A DNA stretch of 64,000 nt, from contig NC_085140.1 of the NCBI RefSeq assembly GCF_024139115.2, positions 317,629,259-317,693,258 of the forward strand, read 5' to 3'. The translations under genes were made by a program, and so were the position numbers. Below, piece after piece: positions 8,805-20,314 of this stretch (positions within the stretch are counted from its first letter, which is position 1; every line of letters begins with the position of its first letter). The stretch is from Armigeres subalbatus (lineage: Eukaryota; Arthropoda; Insecta; Diptera; Culicidae). The notes beneath the pieces are model-generated. The model saw only the letters and a list, made by a program, of their open reading frames with translations. It made no database searches and was not told the origin of the DNA.

Positions 8805-11415
8805 AAGCTTTCTCCAGGAATTCCTTCGACGATTGCTCCAGGCATTCTATCAGGAATTCTATCGGGGATACTTTAGGAATGCCTCCAGCAACTTCTTCGG
8901 CAATGTCTTCAGGAATTCCACCATCAATTTCGCCGGGAATTGATCCGAAAATTCCACCATTATTTACTCTAAAAAAATCTCCACGAACTCCTTAGAATAT
9001 TCCGTGGAAATCCACAGAATTGCCAGTAAACATTACTGAGAATTTCTTGTGTAAATTCCACGAAATTTTCCGTGAAAGTTTTGAATAATTTCTTGTGAAA
9101 ATTTCAAAGAATTTCTCCAGGAATTCCACTGAAAATTTATTCAGAATTAATAACGAAAATGAAATCAAGAATGGAATTGTCGGAGGAATTCCTAGATTAA
9201 TTCCCAAAGAAATCCGGTGGAAACTTCAAGATGTCCAGTGGGAGATCCTCCAGGAGTTTCTCCGAAAATTCCTTCGGGAATTCTTCCAGAAGTTCCACCG
9301 GCAGTTCCTTTAAGAATTCCTCCAGGATTTCCTCCGAGAATTATTCCGGTAGCTCTATCGGCAGTTCCTACGGGGGTTCCTCTGAAAATTCTTCCGGGAA
9401 TTTCTCCAGAATTTCCTCCGGGAATTTATTCAGTCTTTCTTTCTGGAATTCATTTAGGCTTTTTCGAGAATTTATATAGAAATTTCTCCAGAAGCTCCTC
9501 CGAGATTTTTTCTGGGAGCTCCTCAGGGAATTCTCCGGGAGGTCCTCTGATGATGATGATAGTCCAGCTACATACCCTTAGGAAGGTTTCAGCTAGACGA
9601 GATTTGTCTATAAGATGAATTCTCCAAGATTTTTTCCGAGAATTCTTCTGGTAGCTTCACTGGCAGTTCCTCCGGGGGTTCCTTTGAAAATTATACCGGG
9701 AGTTTCTTCAGAAATTCCTCCCGAAGTTCCCTCGAGATAACCTCCGAGAGTACCTCCGGGAATTCAACCGGGAATTTCTCCGGGAGTTCCACCAGTAGCT
9801 CTTCCAGGAAATCATTCAGGCTGTTTTTCAAGAAATCATTTGGGCTTTGTTCAGAAATTTAGCTGGAAATTCCTCCCGAAGTTCTTCCTCTGGGAGTTCC
9901 TCCGGGAGGTCCTCTAAGAATTCTTCTACGAGTTCCTCCTGAAATTGCTCCGGGAGTTCTTACGGGAGCTCCTCCGGGAGATCCATCGGCAGTTCTTCCA
10001 GAATAATTCTCGGAGGAACTGCCGGTGGAACTTCTGGAGGAATTTCTTGAAGAACTACGGTAAGAACTCCTGGATGAACTCTCAAATGAACCGTAAGAAT
10101 TCCAGGAGGAACTCCTGGAAGAGTTTTGAAAGGACCTCCCGGAGGAACTGCCAGAGAAATTCCCCGAGGAACTTCTGGAGGAATTTACAGATAAATTCCC
10201 AAAGAAAGCCTAAACGAATTCCTGAAAGAATGCCTGAATGAATTCCCAGAGGAACTACTGGTGGAATCCCCGGAGGAACAGCCGGTGGAATACCCTGGTG
10301 GGAGTTGAATTTCTAGAGGAACTTCCGAAATCCCATTTCCCGTAAAATTCCTTCCAAATATCCTCCAGGAATTCCCCGTGAAGTTCCTGGAGAGATTCCC
10401 GGAGGAACTCTTGGAAAAACTCATTGAGGAGCTCCCGGAGAAACTCCCACAAGCACTTCTGGGGGAGTTCTCACAAGGAGGAGTGAAATAATTCTTGGAG
10501 AAGTTCCTGAAGGATTTTCCGGAGAAATATCTGAAGGAATTCCCGTTAAATTACCAGGAGGAATTAATGCAGAAATTCGCATATAAAATCCTGAAAGTCT
10601 GATGAATTTCTGACGATATTACCGGATGAATTCCCGGAGGTTTGTTCTGAAGAAATTCCTGGAAGAACTCTTCGAAGATATCCTAGAGGAACTCTCAAAT
10701 TAATTTCCGAATAAAATTCTAGAGTAAATTCCGAGTGAAGTCCAGAAAGAATTCTAGGACAATTCCGCGGAAAAATTCCCGAAGAAATTCCTGAAGTAAT
10801 TCCCGGATAAATACCTGGAAGAATTTCCGGGGAAATACTCAGACGAATTCCTGAAGAAATACTCCTGGAGAAATTCCTTGAGAAATTTCTAAAGAAATTC
10901 TTGAAGAATATTCTGAAGTAATTGCGGAAAGAATTCTAGAATGAAATCCTAGAGGATTTCGCTATTGAATTAATGGAGGTATTCCCGAAAAAAATCCTGG
11001 AAGTTATCTCGGAGGAATTAAAGGAAGAATTCGTGGAGGAATGCCCGGAGAAGATTTTTTTACAAGTAAAATTATGGAGCGAAAAACTGTCATAAATTTC
11101 TGAAGAAACTTCTTGTGGAATTTTGGAAGGAAATTTCGTACGTATTCTTGAAGGAACTCCCGAATGCATTTCTAAAATAAATGCCGGAGATTTTTCTGGA
11201 AGAATAGCCGAAGAAATGTCTCGAAGAAAAACTTGGAGAGAAGAAAAGAAATCTTCAAGGAATTTCCTCATGAATCTCCTAAATCTAATAATCTCAGGGA
11301 TTTCTAGATAGGAAGGAATTACAATTAAATGAGAAGGATTTTCAAACTATTTTCAGAGGAATTTCCGGAGGATTGTGGAGGTTCCCTGGGAGCTTCTAGA
11401 AAGATTTCAAGGAGA
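8805..11415. repeat. Degenerate 12-bp-period array with an orientation switch near 10,005
   Basis: Units like attcctccggga and gttcctccaggg recur at 12-bp spacing on the plus strand from ~8805 to ~10,000, broken briefly at 9553-9615. From ~10,010 to ~11,400 the complement (ggaggaactccc, ggaattcctgga) runs instead. The switch is an imperfect hairpin at about 9990-10025 (ggcagttcttcc / ggaggaactgcc). Since 12 is a multiple of 3, frames read tetrapeptide repeats: (I/V)-P-P-G in one, S-S-G-N/S in another. These frames (up to 133 codons) have no start context or domain and I treat them as non-coding. Related arrays are at 29235-29525, 39080-39475, 40250-41500 and 56105-56640. Confidence 0.85.
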
Positions 11416-11694
11416 ATTCTTAAGACCGAAATGTTTCGAGTTGTTTTGAACTTTCATATATTATAGATCCTGTATACCCTGATAAGTTTGGGAAAAGATT
11501 CCCAAAATTTCCCAGAATTTCAACCACTTATTTCTGAATATGATTGGATCGTAAAGTGCACATCTTTAAGGGAATTTATTTCAGTACCCGTTTAATCGTC
11601 CCACCCCCCTCTCGCTACGCCCTTCTATTATTACCTCCTCTCTTGGTACCGTTACCCTACTTGCATATTGCAATGAATCGAATGTAATCCTAAA

Positions 11695-11904
11695 CACGCT
11701 AACTTTCACCTACTCAGTGACTGAGTAAAATTATATTGCTCTCTCTTCTATCCCACGGAAATTTTACTCAATTTCCGTCAAAAACAGGACAACTCAAAAC
11801 TATGAGTAATCCTGCTTTGACGGAAATTGAGTAAAGTTTCCGTGAGAAAAAAAGAGATGGCAATACAATTTTACTCAGTCACTGAGTAGGTGAAAGTTAG
11901 CGTG
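11695..11904. mobile_element. 210-bp near-perfect foldback MITE
   Basis: CACGCTAACTTTCACCTACT at the left is the exact complement of the right end, and pairing continues inward through the self-palindromic ACTCAGTGACTGAGT to a loop near 11785-11800. Non-coding. Confidence 0.85.
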
Positions 11905-13354
11905 AATCATGACCGTGTATAAACAGAAAAGATTTCAAACCCACGAGATAGCAGTTTTTATACGCATTCGTAGGTATTTAAATATTTCTTCAAAATTTCA
12001 AACCTATCTTCTTGAGTTTTTGCTACACCTACGACCTGCGTTACTGCTGGTTTAGGTTGATTGAAATAAGAAAAAGAATCAACCATTTTGCAGGGGAAAA
12101 ATCGTGAGCGACATCAAGGGAACCTGCTGCAATCGATAGGACCACACAATTGCCAGTTGTAATTGTAATGAGCATTTCTGCTCATAAGCCAAAGGCCCTT
12201 ATCTCCAATGGCACGCAACCCAGATAAATTGCTGCATACGTTATAAACCCACCCATTATGCGCGCATAATGAATCGCTCCGGCTTAGAACTTATTATCAC
12301 TGGTTCCCAAAATAACCAGAAAACAATCGTTCGTCTTGTAAGAATTTGTTTTTACAAGACCACGCCACGTCTAAGCCCAACACAACGACGGACCACGGTG
12401 ACATTTCTATGGAATTCATCTCGTATAGGAATATGCACTAATGAGTACTTGGCCACGAGCCAACCAGTCACTGTCAACATATGAAAAGCAGCCAGCATAA
12501 AACCGACCACCTAACCGTGTGGTGTCCGTCCGCGTTCCGTCCGACTGCCCCCGGACGTTATTCCTCAAAATCCAATGCGCCAGCACATTTCAACATAGTT
12601 TTCGCTAGGTTCAATCCAACCGTAATAACGCGTTTATGAAAGAACAAATCTATTATTCTTGTGAAGTAATGTATAAACTTTTAATAGTCTTGGGTAGGTT
12701 GGCGGAATATTTCGGAACGACTGTCTGCCCTATCTCCTGAAATGTTGTTTACAATGTTTATTTACGTTTGGACCTGCAGTATCAACCTCGTCCGCTATAG
12801 TATGAGCGTTTAGAGACGGAGATAGACATCACGTTTCATCGCCCGAATATTTAATTCGCAATTAAAATAAGTTTTCTGAACGTCGCGTCTCTCGAACGAC
12901 TGACTGTGATGGGAAGAAAGTGCACGTCGTAGATATCAGTCTTTGGATTATGTCGCATGGTAGAGCGAACGATATGTACACGTTGTTAGAGCAGGGAATA
13001 AATCTTTGAAATTTTAACGTTTTGACAGAGATCTACTTCTTGACTGATGAAGATAAATTGCTAACAAAATGTTGACAGTCGCATCTGCCTTTAGCATTGA
13101 ACGTTGTGGATCAAGAGATAATTTATCGAGAACTTATTATTTTGAAAATTTTAATTTCAAAATAATGCTATCCATTTTGCACAGTTTTTTCAATGAAGGA
13201 AATGAAACTGATGAAGGGTGAATAGATTTTTATCTATTCATTAACGGATTCATCTTTAGTTCAGGGAGCATGGTTAGATACAGATTAGATAAATTATAGT
13301 GAATAAGGAGTAAAAAAGGCTAAAGAATAATCGAGTAGAGTGCATAAAGGGGGC
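11905..13354. other. Intergenic, nothing firmly recognised
   Basis: A 71-codon frame at 12269-12484 shows no domain. The segment 12400-12620 has higher GC and a 'cataaaac' TATA-like word, but no initiator or coding exon could be supported. Confidence 0.35.
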
Positions 13355-14272
13355 TACCCCATTTGGCATAATACCATTTGAGGGGGTTAGAAGCAGAGGG
13401 GCGTAAGTAACATATTTGTCAAAATTGAGTTAACTACAGCAAAAAATGCTTTGGTTCTAGAGCTTTGCGGCTATAATGATATAATTTGTACTTTGTTTAT
13501 AAAATATGTGAAAATTCACATAAAATTAGTATTTTTTAACCATTGATTATTTCCATTGATTATTTTTTTTCACTGAAATAAACTATAAATTTGAAATCAG
13601 GACCACTTGGGGTACTGGCTTATTTGGGGTAATGGCGTTCGGGGTAGTGGCCTTTGGGGTATCGGCATTATGGGTAATGGATATATGGGTGGCGTCATAG
13701 AGTCGAAAAGGTTCCTTCTTTGAATTCAGGAATTTGCTTGGTTTAAGACACGGAACGATATTTCCCTTCTTTCAGAAGGTGCATTTTCCCGGCAGACGGC
13801 AAGAGACGATATGACTCCTTCTTTCAATTCAAGCATTTGTTTCGCTCGGTTCAATGCAAGGGGAGATATGGTCCTTTCTTAGAAACCGTTTGCTTAAGTT
13901 CTCTTTCTTGCCCGTACAGAAAAAATATTCAATGTCAATTTAATTTAATGCTGATCTATCTTGCTGGACCTGAACGCACCTATTAATATTTCAAATGGTC
14001 CCGTTCTGACAGGAAGCATCTTTATTCTAAATTTGTCACGCCGTACAACTCCGTTCCCAATTATTACTCATATGAAGGAAATCACGTAACTGAATGGCTC
14101 TAAAAATCTTACTTATCAATTAAAGAGCTAAAATAACAATTATGCCAAATAGTAATTATGCCTTATGCCAAACGACCATTATGCCAAACGGCCGTTATGC
14201 CAAACGACCATTATGCCAAACGACATTATGCCAAACGGCATTATGCCAAATGACTTTATGCCAAACGGGGTA
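13355..14272. mobile_element. 918-bp TA-type TIR element with amplified subterminal 'ttatgccaaacg' repeats
   Basis: Left end TACCCCATTTGGCATAAT and right end TTATGCCAAACGGGGTA are inverted repeats with one mismatch in 16, each beginning with TA. On the right the motif ttatgccaaacga(cca) is repeated about eight times between 14140 and 14270. On the interior left a 'ggggta-tggc' motif recurs several times at 13603-13690. No coding capacity, so non-autonomous. Confidence 0.7.
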
Positions 14273-14846
14273 CAATCGAACAATCATCAAATCGTCATCA
14301 TTTTCATCATTGAATGCTTAATTTTTTTCCTACAACAAATATGATTTTGAAAAAGTATCAGCGGCGTGTGCTTACTCGCAATCTATGTGCTGATACTTTT
14401 ACAGTTACATCAAACAACTGAAAACCGAAATACGCCGCTTCAAAGTTACGAGGTGATAATGCTAGAAAGAGACAAAAGATAGGAAAAATAACACGGTGTG
14501 TAGTGCTTCCCCGAGTCACCTTAAATGAGGTTTGGAACAAGCAACGTATCCATGTTGCCGCTGTTAAATTACCTTACGAAACGCGTAATAAATCTGTTGA
14601 AATCCCAATCAGCATAACTTTGCGTAGAAAAAATCCGTTTTTGATAAAACCGGTACCATCGGACGCGGAAACTTTATGTGACGTTAACTTTCATCATGTT
14701 TTAAGTTTCCTCCAAAAACTAGAACTATAATGCCGACCAATATTGGATGTAGATCGAGAATCCATAAAAATTACGAGATATGGCCATTTCCGTAAAACCG
14801 GTTCCGGGAACATGACGAAATGATAACAAATCGGAATAATGCAAAT
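14273..14846. repeat. Diverged dispersed repeat, partly inverted relative to 15220-15480
   Basis: Segments such as 'cgttttgataaaaccggtacc' style words at 14630-14670 reappear complemented near 15395-15440 (tttccgcgtctga, ccggttttatcaaaa, ctacgcaaagttatgct). The two halves flank the hAT-like MITE at 14855-15162. I cannot assign a family. The 75-codon frame here is part of the repeat. Confidence 0.4.
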
Positions 14847-14854
14847 ATGGGTAT

Positions 14855-15162
14855 TAGGGTGGCTCAAAAAACACTTTTTCAAATTTCTGCATAACATTCT
14901 GTATTAAATTCTTCAAGATCTGAATGAGTATCATAGTCCTTTATCGTAAGTTGTGCCGTCCAACTGCAATTCACTGTTTTTGGGTGTTTCTGCATACATT
15001 TTTCCATACAGCATACTCCAACGAGTTTAGTACCGCCCAAACGTTGACCGATTTGGCTGAAATTTTGTCCAGAGCATCAAGGCATCAAATAGAACCGAAT
15101 AAGAGGGCGGCCCATCAAAAAAATTGAGAAAAGTTTTTCCTATACTAATTTGAGCCACCCTA
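14855..15162. mobile_element. hAT-like MITE with perfect 8-bp target duplication ATGGGTAT
   Basis: The ends TAGGGTGGCTCAAA and the complement of TTTGAGCCACCCTA are perfect inverted repeats, and a second block (aaaacactttttc / gaaaagttttt) also pairs. The flanks at 14847-14854 and 15163-15170 both read ATGGGTAT. An 8-bp duplication plus TAGGG-type ends fits the Ac/hAT superfamily. It is 308 bp and non-coding. A longer relative is at 19075-19699. Confidence 0.85.
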
Positions 15163-15489
15163 ATGGGTATCTATTTTCATGGCTTTGGGAGACGATGATT
15201 ACAGAAACATTTCCAGTGTGATAGTATCCACTGCCACCCTTGTAGCAGGCTCCAGGGGCCGGTTTTAAAACCATCTGGAACCATCTAAATTCATGTTTTC
15301 CATGAAATGCATTTTAAACATTCCCTCAGATAACCCGGAACATCTACGGTAGCCAAGAGCCAATCTAAGGTTTTGGATGAGAGTTTCCGCGTCTGAAGGT
15401 CCCGGTTTTATCAAAATTGGATTATTCTACGCAAAGTTATGCTTATTTGATTTTCGCCAAAATTTTGCATATCTCAACCTTTTAGTCAA

Positions 15490-15740
15490 CCCCGCAAATT
15501 AAAAAAAAATCTAAATAACAAATGAATCACAAATTTCCACATAACTCAAGAACTAATCAAGCGATTGGAACCCAATGTGCCATGTGCGGGTTTTTGATGA
15601 CAAGAAATGTGTCTATGGATGGTTCGAGACGCATCCCCGTTCTAAAAAGTGCACCCACACAAATATAACAAAAAATTCTGCATAGCTCGAGAATTAATCA
15701 AGCAAATGGAACCAAATTTGGTATGTGAAAAAAACAGTAG
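15490..15740 (+). repeat. Two tandem-like copies of a dispersed repeat
   Basis: 'ataactcaagaactaatcaa' near 15541 and 'catagctcgagaattaatca' near 15680 begin two ~100-bp segments that both continue into a 'gcaaatggaacc-aat-tggtatgtg'-like block. Function and boundaries unknown. Confidence 0.5.
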
Positions 15741-15857
15741 TTTTGACGTTTGCTCTGCGATTACATTCCATCTGGATTGTTTCAATTAATTTTGGGCGAG
15801 ACGAGGTTCAACGGATCAGCTAGTGGATAATATAACATAATAATATTATAAATTGAG

Positions 15858-16355
15858 TCATATAAAATATATCGGAAATATTTCACGCCCTAATACACGC
15901 TTCGAGGTCGCATCTCTCCATCCTCGAATACGCCCCACGCTCGCCAAGTCGTTTGCCCATCTCGCTCGCTGCGCTCCACGCCGTCTCGTACCTGCCGGAT
16001 CGGAAGTGAACACCATCTTTGCAGGGTTGCTGTCCGGCATTCTCGCAACATGCCTTGCCCATCGTACCCTTCCGACTTTAGCTACCTTCTGGATACTGGG
16101 TTCACCGTAGAGTTGGGCGAGCTCGTGCTTCATTCTTCGCCGCCACATACCGTCTTCTTGTACACCGCCAAAGATGGTCCTAAGCACCCGTCTCTCGACT
16201 GCTTGCAAGTCCTCCTCGAGCATTGTCCATGTTTCATTTCCGTAGAGGACAACCGGTCTTATTAGCGTCTTGTACATGACACATTTGGTGCGGTGGCGAA
16301 TCTTTTTTGACCGCAGTTTCTACTGGAGCCCGTAATAGGCCCGACTGCCGATATC
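15858..16355 (-). pseudogene. RTE/JAM-like non-LTR retrotransposon, C-terminal part of ORF2
   Basis: An open minus-strand frame of 139 codons carries the region after the reverse transcriptase fingers and palm: L-I-R-P-V-V-L-Y-G-N-E-T-W, then V-E-R-R-V-L-R-T-I-F-G-G, W-R-R-R-M-K-H-E-L, then G-R-V-R-W-A-R-H-V-A-R-M and G-T-R-R-R-G-A. Upstream the same frame continues as A-Y-Y-G-L-Q, an in-frame TAG, then K-L-R-S, so the copy is dead. Everything 5' of about 16355 is missing, the usual 5' truncation of target-primed insertion. Similar 3' domains occur at 49765-50198 and 55250-55590. Confidence 0.8.
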
Positions 16356-17931
16356 GGAAACGAAATTCCAAGAGACAAATTACGAGATTCGATTATGGAA
16401 TGGAAAAGTGGGAGAGTAAGAGGTTGTATAAGTGAGTAAGAGAATCAGTGAATAAGAAGATGACACAGACAAACAGACATAACACATTGAATATTCACTC
16501 ATCAAAGTCGTTCAAACAGTAACGAAATCTGTTGATTTTAGTTAGTTGGACAAACCACGAACCAGATGGTGGTAGTGTGCAAACATCAAACTCGAGCAAA
16601 TCCGATGCGCGCGCCACGAGTGATCGATTGACCAACTAATGATTATTTGAATTGACCAGTAAATCAGGGAATGATGGAAATTTGCCGAGTGTTATGTGTG
16701 TTTGTCTGTGAAGATAATATAAAGATTGAACGAGTGAATCTGTGAATGGTTTTAAATTTGAATGACCGAATATTTAAGACTGTAAACTAAAAATGAGTCA
16801 GTCAGTACCATTTGACGCTTTTCTGGAGACTATCGTGCTTTTTTATAGGACTGTTCGAACTAAGATTTGATCAATAACTCTTGGTTGGAAAGCTGTCTAT
16901 AGCGAATATTTTCTCACGCCTGCAATCTATTTACATTGCTCAAAATGTTGAATCATTGTTGATATCGTTTCTATGGAAATATGTATCCAATAAACGGATC
17001 TTTTATTGTACCCTACATTACCCTTTTTGTCTACTCTTTGCCAGTTATTAGTGAAATGGAAAGTGATTCCGAGACTATTCCGAGACGAACAAATCATTCT
17101 TCCCCTGAAGAAGACACTAATCCCGTGCCGAAACGTCGGACGAATAAAAACTCGTTTTATCATATGAGACTGCGTAGCCGTTAATTAATGATCTATGCTT
17201 ATTTTTCATAATAATTAAATTATTTATCAAATGTTAGTTGTAATTTTTAAATGATTTGGCTCTTTTATCAATCACGTTATCAACTATTCCAGGTCAGTTC
17301 AATTATTCATATTTGGTGTTCAACAGCATTTACGGTTTTGACGAATATTAGGAGCTGGATTATAGTTCTAGTTCTAGATATGCCCGGATGCAAATTCCGG
17401 TTAATACGGTACATCATTGTGACAGCTGTAGAGCAAGATCCGTAATTCATCCACTTTCATTTGTCTGTGAGAAGTTAGTCGTATTTTTGTGGTCAAATGA
17501 TCGAACGCGTGTTTACGGTACACATTACAGTTTACCCAGTACAGATGTCAATTAAGTTTAAAATTTGGCTTCACAAATTTAAATTATTTATGAAAATCAT
17601 TTTACATGCTTGCTGCCAGAGCCTAAAATTTTCATCTTCATGAAGCAACTTTAGTCCGAATTTTAACAAACATCGCATGATTATTCAAAACATAGAATGA
17701 AATAATCAGACGACTACTCCACGAACTCATTCATTCGACTGTCACTGAGTGTACTTACTATGTGCAGAAAAAACATAATTAGCATTGTTTATATTGATGT
17801 TTACCATTGAAAGTGCCTCACGTATGCAAATCGGATTCAGTTCTATGTGATAAATTACTTCACTCATTTAAAATGTATTTAGATTTCAGATAATTTATCA
17901 ATTTGTAGAATGTGCATGAATATTCAATGAC
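16356..17931. other. AT-rich intergenic; a possible SINE tail near 17095-17150
   Basis: The block 'cctgaagaagacactaatcc' followed by 'cgtgccgaaacgtcgga' and 'aataaaa' at 17103-17152 forms a small stem and resembles a motif I associate with invertebrate repeat tails; that association is from memory only. A 67-codon frame covering it is not convincing as a gene. Nothing else was recognised. Confidence 0.3.
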
Positions 17932-18170
17932 TAATCGGGACCGCTTTGCGATTTGGGCGTAACTTATTTTGTAAACAAACATTGGAAGGCGAATTCCTGC
18001 TAAAACAAGCATTTTATGAGGAAACCACGGTATGGATCCGACAGATTAAGCTTTCCTCTACCAGATAAGGGAATTAGTTTAGGATGAAAACGCTTGTATT
18101 CTTCGGAATTCATGAAGCAATGTTTGTTTACAAAATAAGTTACGCCCAAATCGCAAATCAGTCCCGTAAT
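17932..18170. mobile_element. Foldback MITE with ~43-bp inverted ends and TAAT flanks
   Basis: Left arm (gatttgggcgtaacttattt and on to gtaaacaaacattg) and right arm (caatgtttgtttac back to aaataagttacgcccaaatc) are exact complements over about 43 bp. The outer CGGGAC/GTCCCG ends are flanked by TAAT on both sides. Interior ~130 bp, non-coding. Confidence 0.8.
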
Positions 18171-18956
18171 ATTCAATCGAATATTGACAGTCCAGAGCCA
18201 ACTATGAATGCGTCTGAAAGTGAGCTGACAAGTGAAGGGAGGTGGACTTCACCAACAATTTTCGATTATTTTACACTCTGATTCTTATCCTTAAACTTTA
18301 ACATGTCCTGTTATGGTTTCAGACTTTATGACAATTCCACTGTACCGTGCGGGACCGAAATCCGTACAGCACCGAAATCCGTCCACCTCATGAGATATCA
18401 ATAAATTAAAGGGGGTTAAAGGTAATTAATTTAGAAATAATACATCTTATCCTGTTCAGATTCTTGGCAGTAAGCTTTTAGGGCATAGAATTGGAAAGAA
18501 GGCTTTGATAATAAAATAACAAAAATCAAAAACACATCTCCACCCACCAAACGCGGAGTTTGTGCCGCCATTTTGTTTCGGGTAGAGCATAATTGCACCA
18601 AAAGTAACTGTGTTTTAATTGCTAATTGCTAATCATTACATAAGATAAGCGGAATACAAATCGAAGGGATCGCTTCTCAAGATGCGTATCGAACTATTTA
18701 CAGTGGTAGTTTAGTCAATCAGACTGTTTCAATTTAAATATTTAGTTAAATAATAGCTGTACGGATTTTGATCCTTTGATTCGGATTTCGAGTCAGGAGT
18801 AGTTGATTTAATTCATTATTTTATCATGTTTTTCGTAGTTTTTAATGAGTAAATGTGAAACACAAAGTAGGAGCTTTCATGCTCCTGTGTCGATGACAAA
18901 CGTTTTATTTGCATTCGATTCCTATATTCTAATAACTTTTTCATATACTAAGGTGC

Positions 18957-20226
18957 TTAAGGTGAAGGTGGGTTGAGTACCAAAACAAAGCTTTGAAAGT
19001 ATTGGTACAATAAAAACTGTCGTATACTGTAGTAGTATTGGTGACGTATTTATAAAAAGAACAAAGAATATTAGTAGGGTGGTTCAAAAAACGACCCAGC
19101 TCCACCACGCTCACTCGATTCCGTCCCATGCTCCGAGTGTCCTCCAAAAACTGATTTGAACAAAAACTGGTTGAACACTAGCCGGTTCAAGTTTGTATGA
19201 AAACTAGTATGAGCAACTAAACTTTTCATTACACTGGTTACAGCGCCTTCTCTCCAAACGCGTGCGAAAAGAGAATCCACATAGTTTAAAGCAACATTCC
19301 GGAGACTTCACTGAACGAAAACCGCATCGCAGGGAAGATCCATTGATTATGTAACGCAAAAAATAAGCCTAATTATCATGCTGAAGATTCGCAACCTCGA
19401 TTAAAATCGACTCCCAACCATTGAAACCACAATTCAATGTCCATTGTCTATGGAATTAAAGCTCTTGAATATTTCATCCAGTCATATGGTCTCCCCCCTC
19501 GCCAGCGCCCAATGACGGAGTGCCACAATTAAAAATAATGTAAAATTCAACCTCGCCATATCAACTGTCATACAAACCTGAAACGACCTGTGCACGGTAA
19601 GCCTCCATTCAAACCAACCCAAACCATCGGATGACACCCAAATTATGAATCATAATCGACTGAGCGCGACGGAGCAAAATAATTTTTTTAACCACCCTAT
19701 GTATTAGTTTGCTGCTGCCGCTGCCGGTGTTTACATTCGCTCCGCGGTCAGTTTTTGATCGTTTTTTCGGGCAAAAATAGCAGTTTATATTAGGTTTTCG
19801 GTTCAAACGAGTAACTGATTTCAAAAGGTGATGTTCAATTTGCATTCTATCAACATTTCGGGCTGCTCATGTGCGGAGAAGTGAGTAAAAACTTGATTTT
19901 TCTATGCCCTTTGAGAAGAAGTGAAGTGCAGTGATAATAAGCCCATCGAATCGCGAACGGCTATTAAATTGGCACGAAACTGCTAATTTACGATAAAATT
20001 CGAGCCGAAATTCATAGGACTCTTTGAAGAAATATGTTCATTATCACGGGAAGTGAATAAATATGCTGTGAACAGGTTAGTAATTTGAATATTTAACTTT
20101 TGTTCGATGCTGTTCGATGCATTCAAATGTTGGTGGGAGAGGAGTGCGGGAGGTGTGGGGTTGACCCGTGGAAGGTCCGGTGCCATATTGACTGCCATCT
20201 TGGTACTCCTCCAACTATGTCCTTAA
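18957..20226. mobile_element. 1.26-kb insertion with duplicated TTAA (piggyBac-like, non-autonomous)
   Basis: TTAA flanks the insertion at 18957-18960 and 20223-20226. The left end GGTGAAGGTGGGTTGAGTAC and the complement of the right end, GGACATAGTTGGAGGAGTAC, form an imperfect terminal repeat (about 60% identical, GAGTACCAA best conserved). TTAA duplication is typical of piggyBac and also of Kolobok elements; the ends lack the usual CCC start of piggyBac, so the superfamily is open. No transposase frame. It carries the MITE at 19075-19699 within it. Confidence 0.7.
19075..19699. mobile_element. hAT-like MITE nested inside the TTAA element
   Basis: The ends TAGGGTGGTTCAAAAAA and TTTTTTTAACCACCCTA are inverted, and the match continues through a GCTCC and CGCTCA-TCGATT block for about 45 bp with gaps. 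The flanks share TATTAG in the last six of eight positions (AATATTAG and TGTATTAG), consistent with a decayed 8-bp duplication. Same terminal type as 14855-15162. Non-coding. Confidence 0.75.
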
Positions 20227-20314
20227 GTGTACGGATTTCGATGCCCCACGGTAGCATATTTTTGAAATGCGAAGAATTTTAAATAAACGCACACCCTCTT
20301 ACAGGATCTAATCT

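Larger units (their letters stand above)
6991..11659. mobile_element. Candidate 4.7-kb TIR element enclosing the 12-bp array
   Basis: The left end TAGGGTAATCGTACCC and the complement of the right end (GGTACCGTTACCCTA) match at 11 of 13 positions after the TA. Subterminal 'accaatagtg' and 'attagtggtgc' words repeat on the left. If real, the element encloses the MITE at 7607-8276 and the whole 12-bp array. The match is short, so this is a hypothesis. Confidence 0.3.
18343..20253 (-). mobile_element. TA-type MITE with TACCGTG termini, copy interrupted by a TTAA insertion
   Basis: This copy runs opposite to 7607-8276 and keeps both ends (TACCGTGCGGGACCGAAATC and CGATGCCCCACGGTA). Aligning it by eye with the intact copy shows one extra segment, 18961-20222, placed exactly at a TTAA that is single in the intact copy and doubled here. 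Confidence 0.85.

Noticed and set aside
9217..9618. 133-codon frame rich in (I/V)PPG, collagen- or elastin-like
   Set aside because: It follows from the 12-bp period of the array; an overlapping frame gives SSGN repeats equally well, and the unit is degenerate in a non-synonymous way.
14100..14275. CRISPR-like array of short spaced repeats
   Set aside because: Repeats are tandem with 3-6 bp variable joins, in a eukaryotic transposon end; no spacers of constant length.
17932..18170. Attachment site or origin of replication from the 43-bp inverted repeat
   Set aside because: TAAT flanks and non-coding interior fit a MITE; no integrase or initiator gene nearby.
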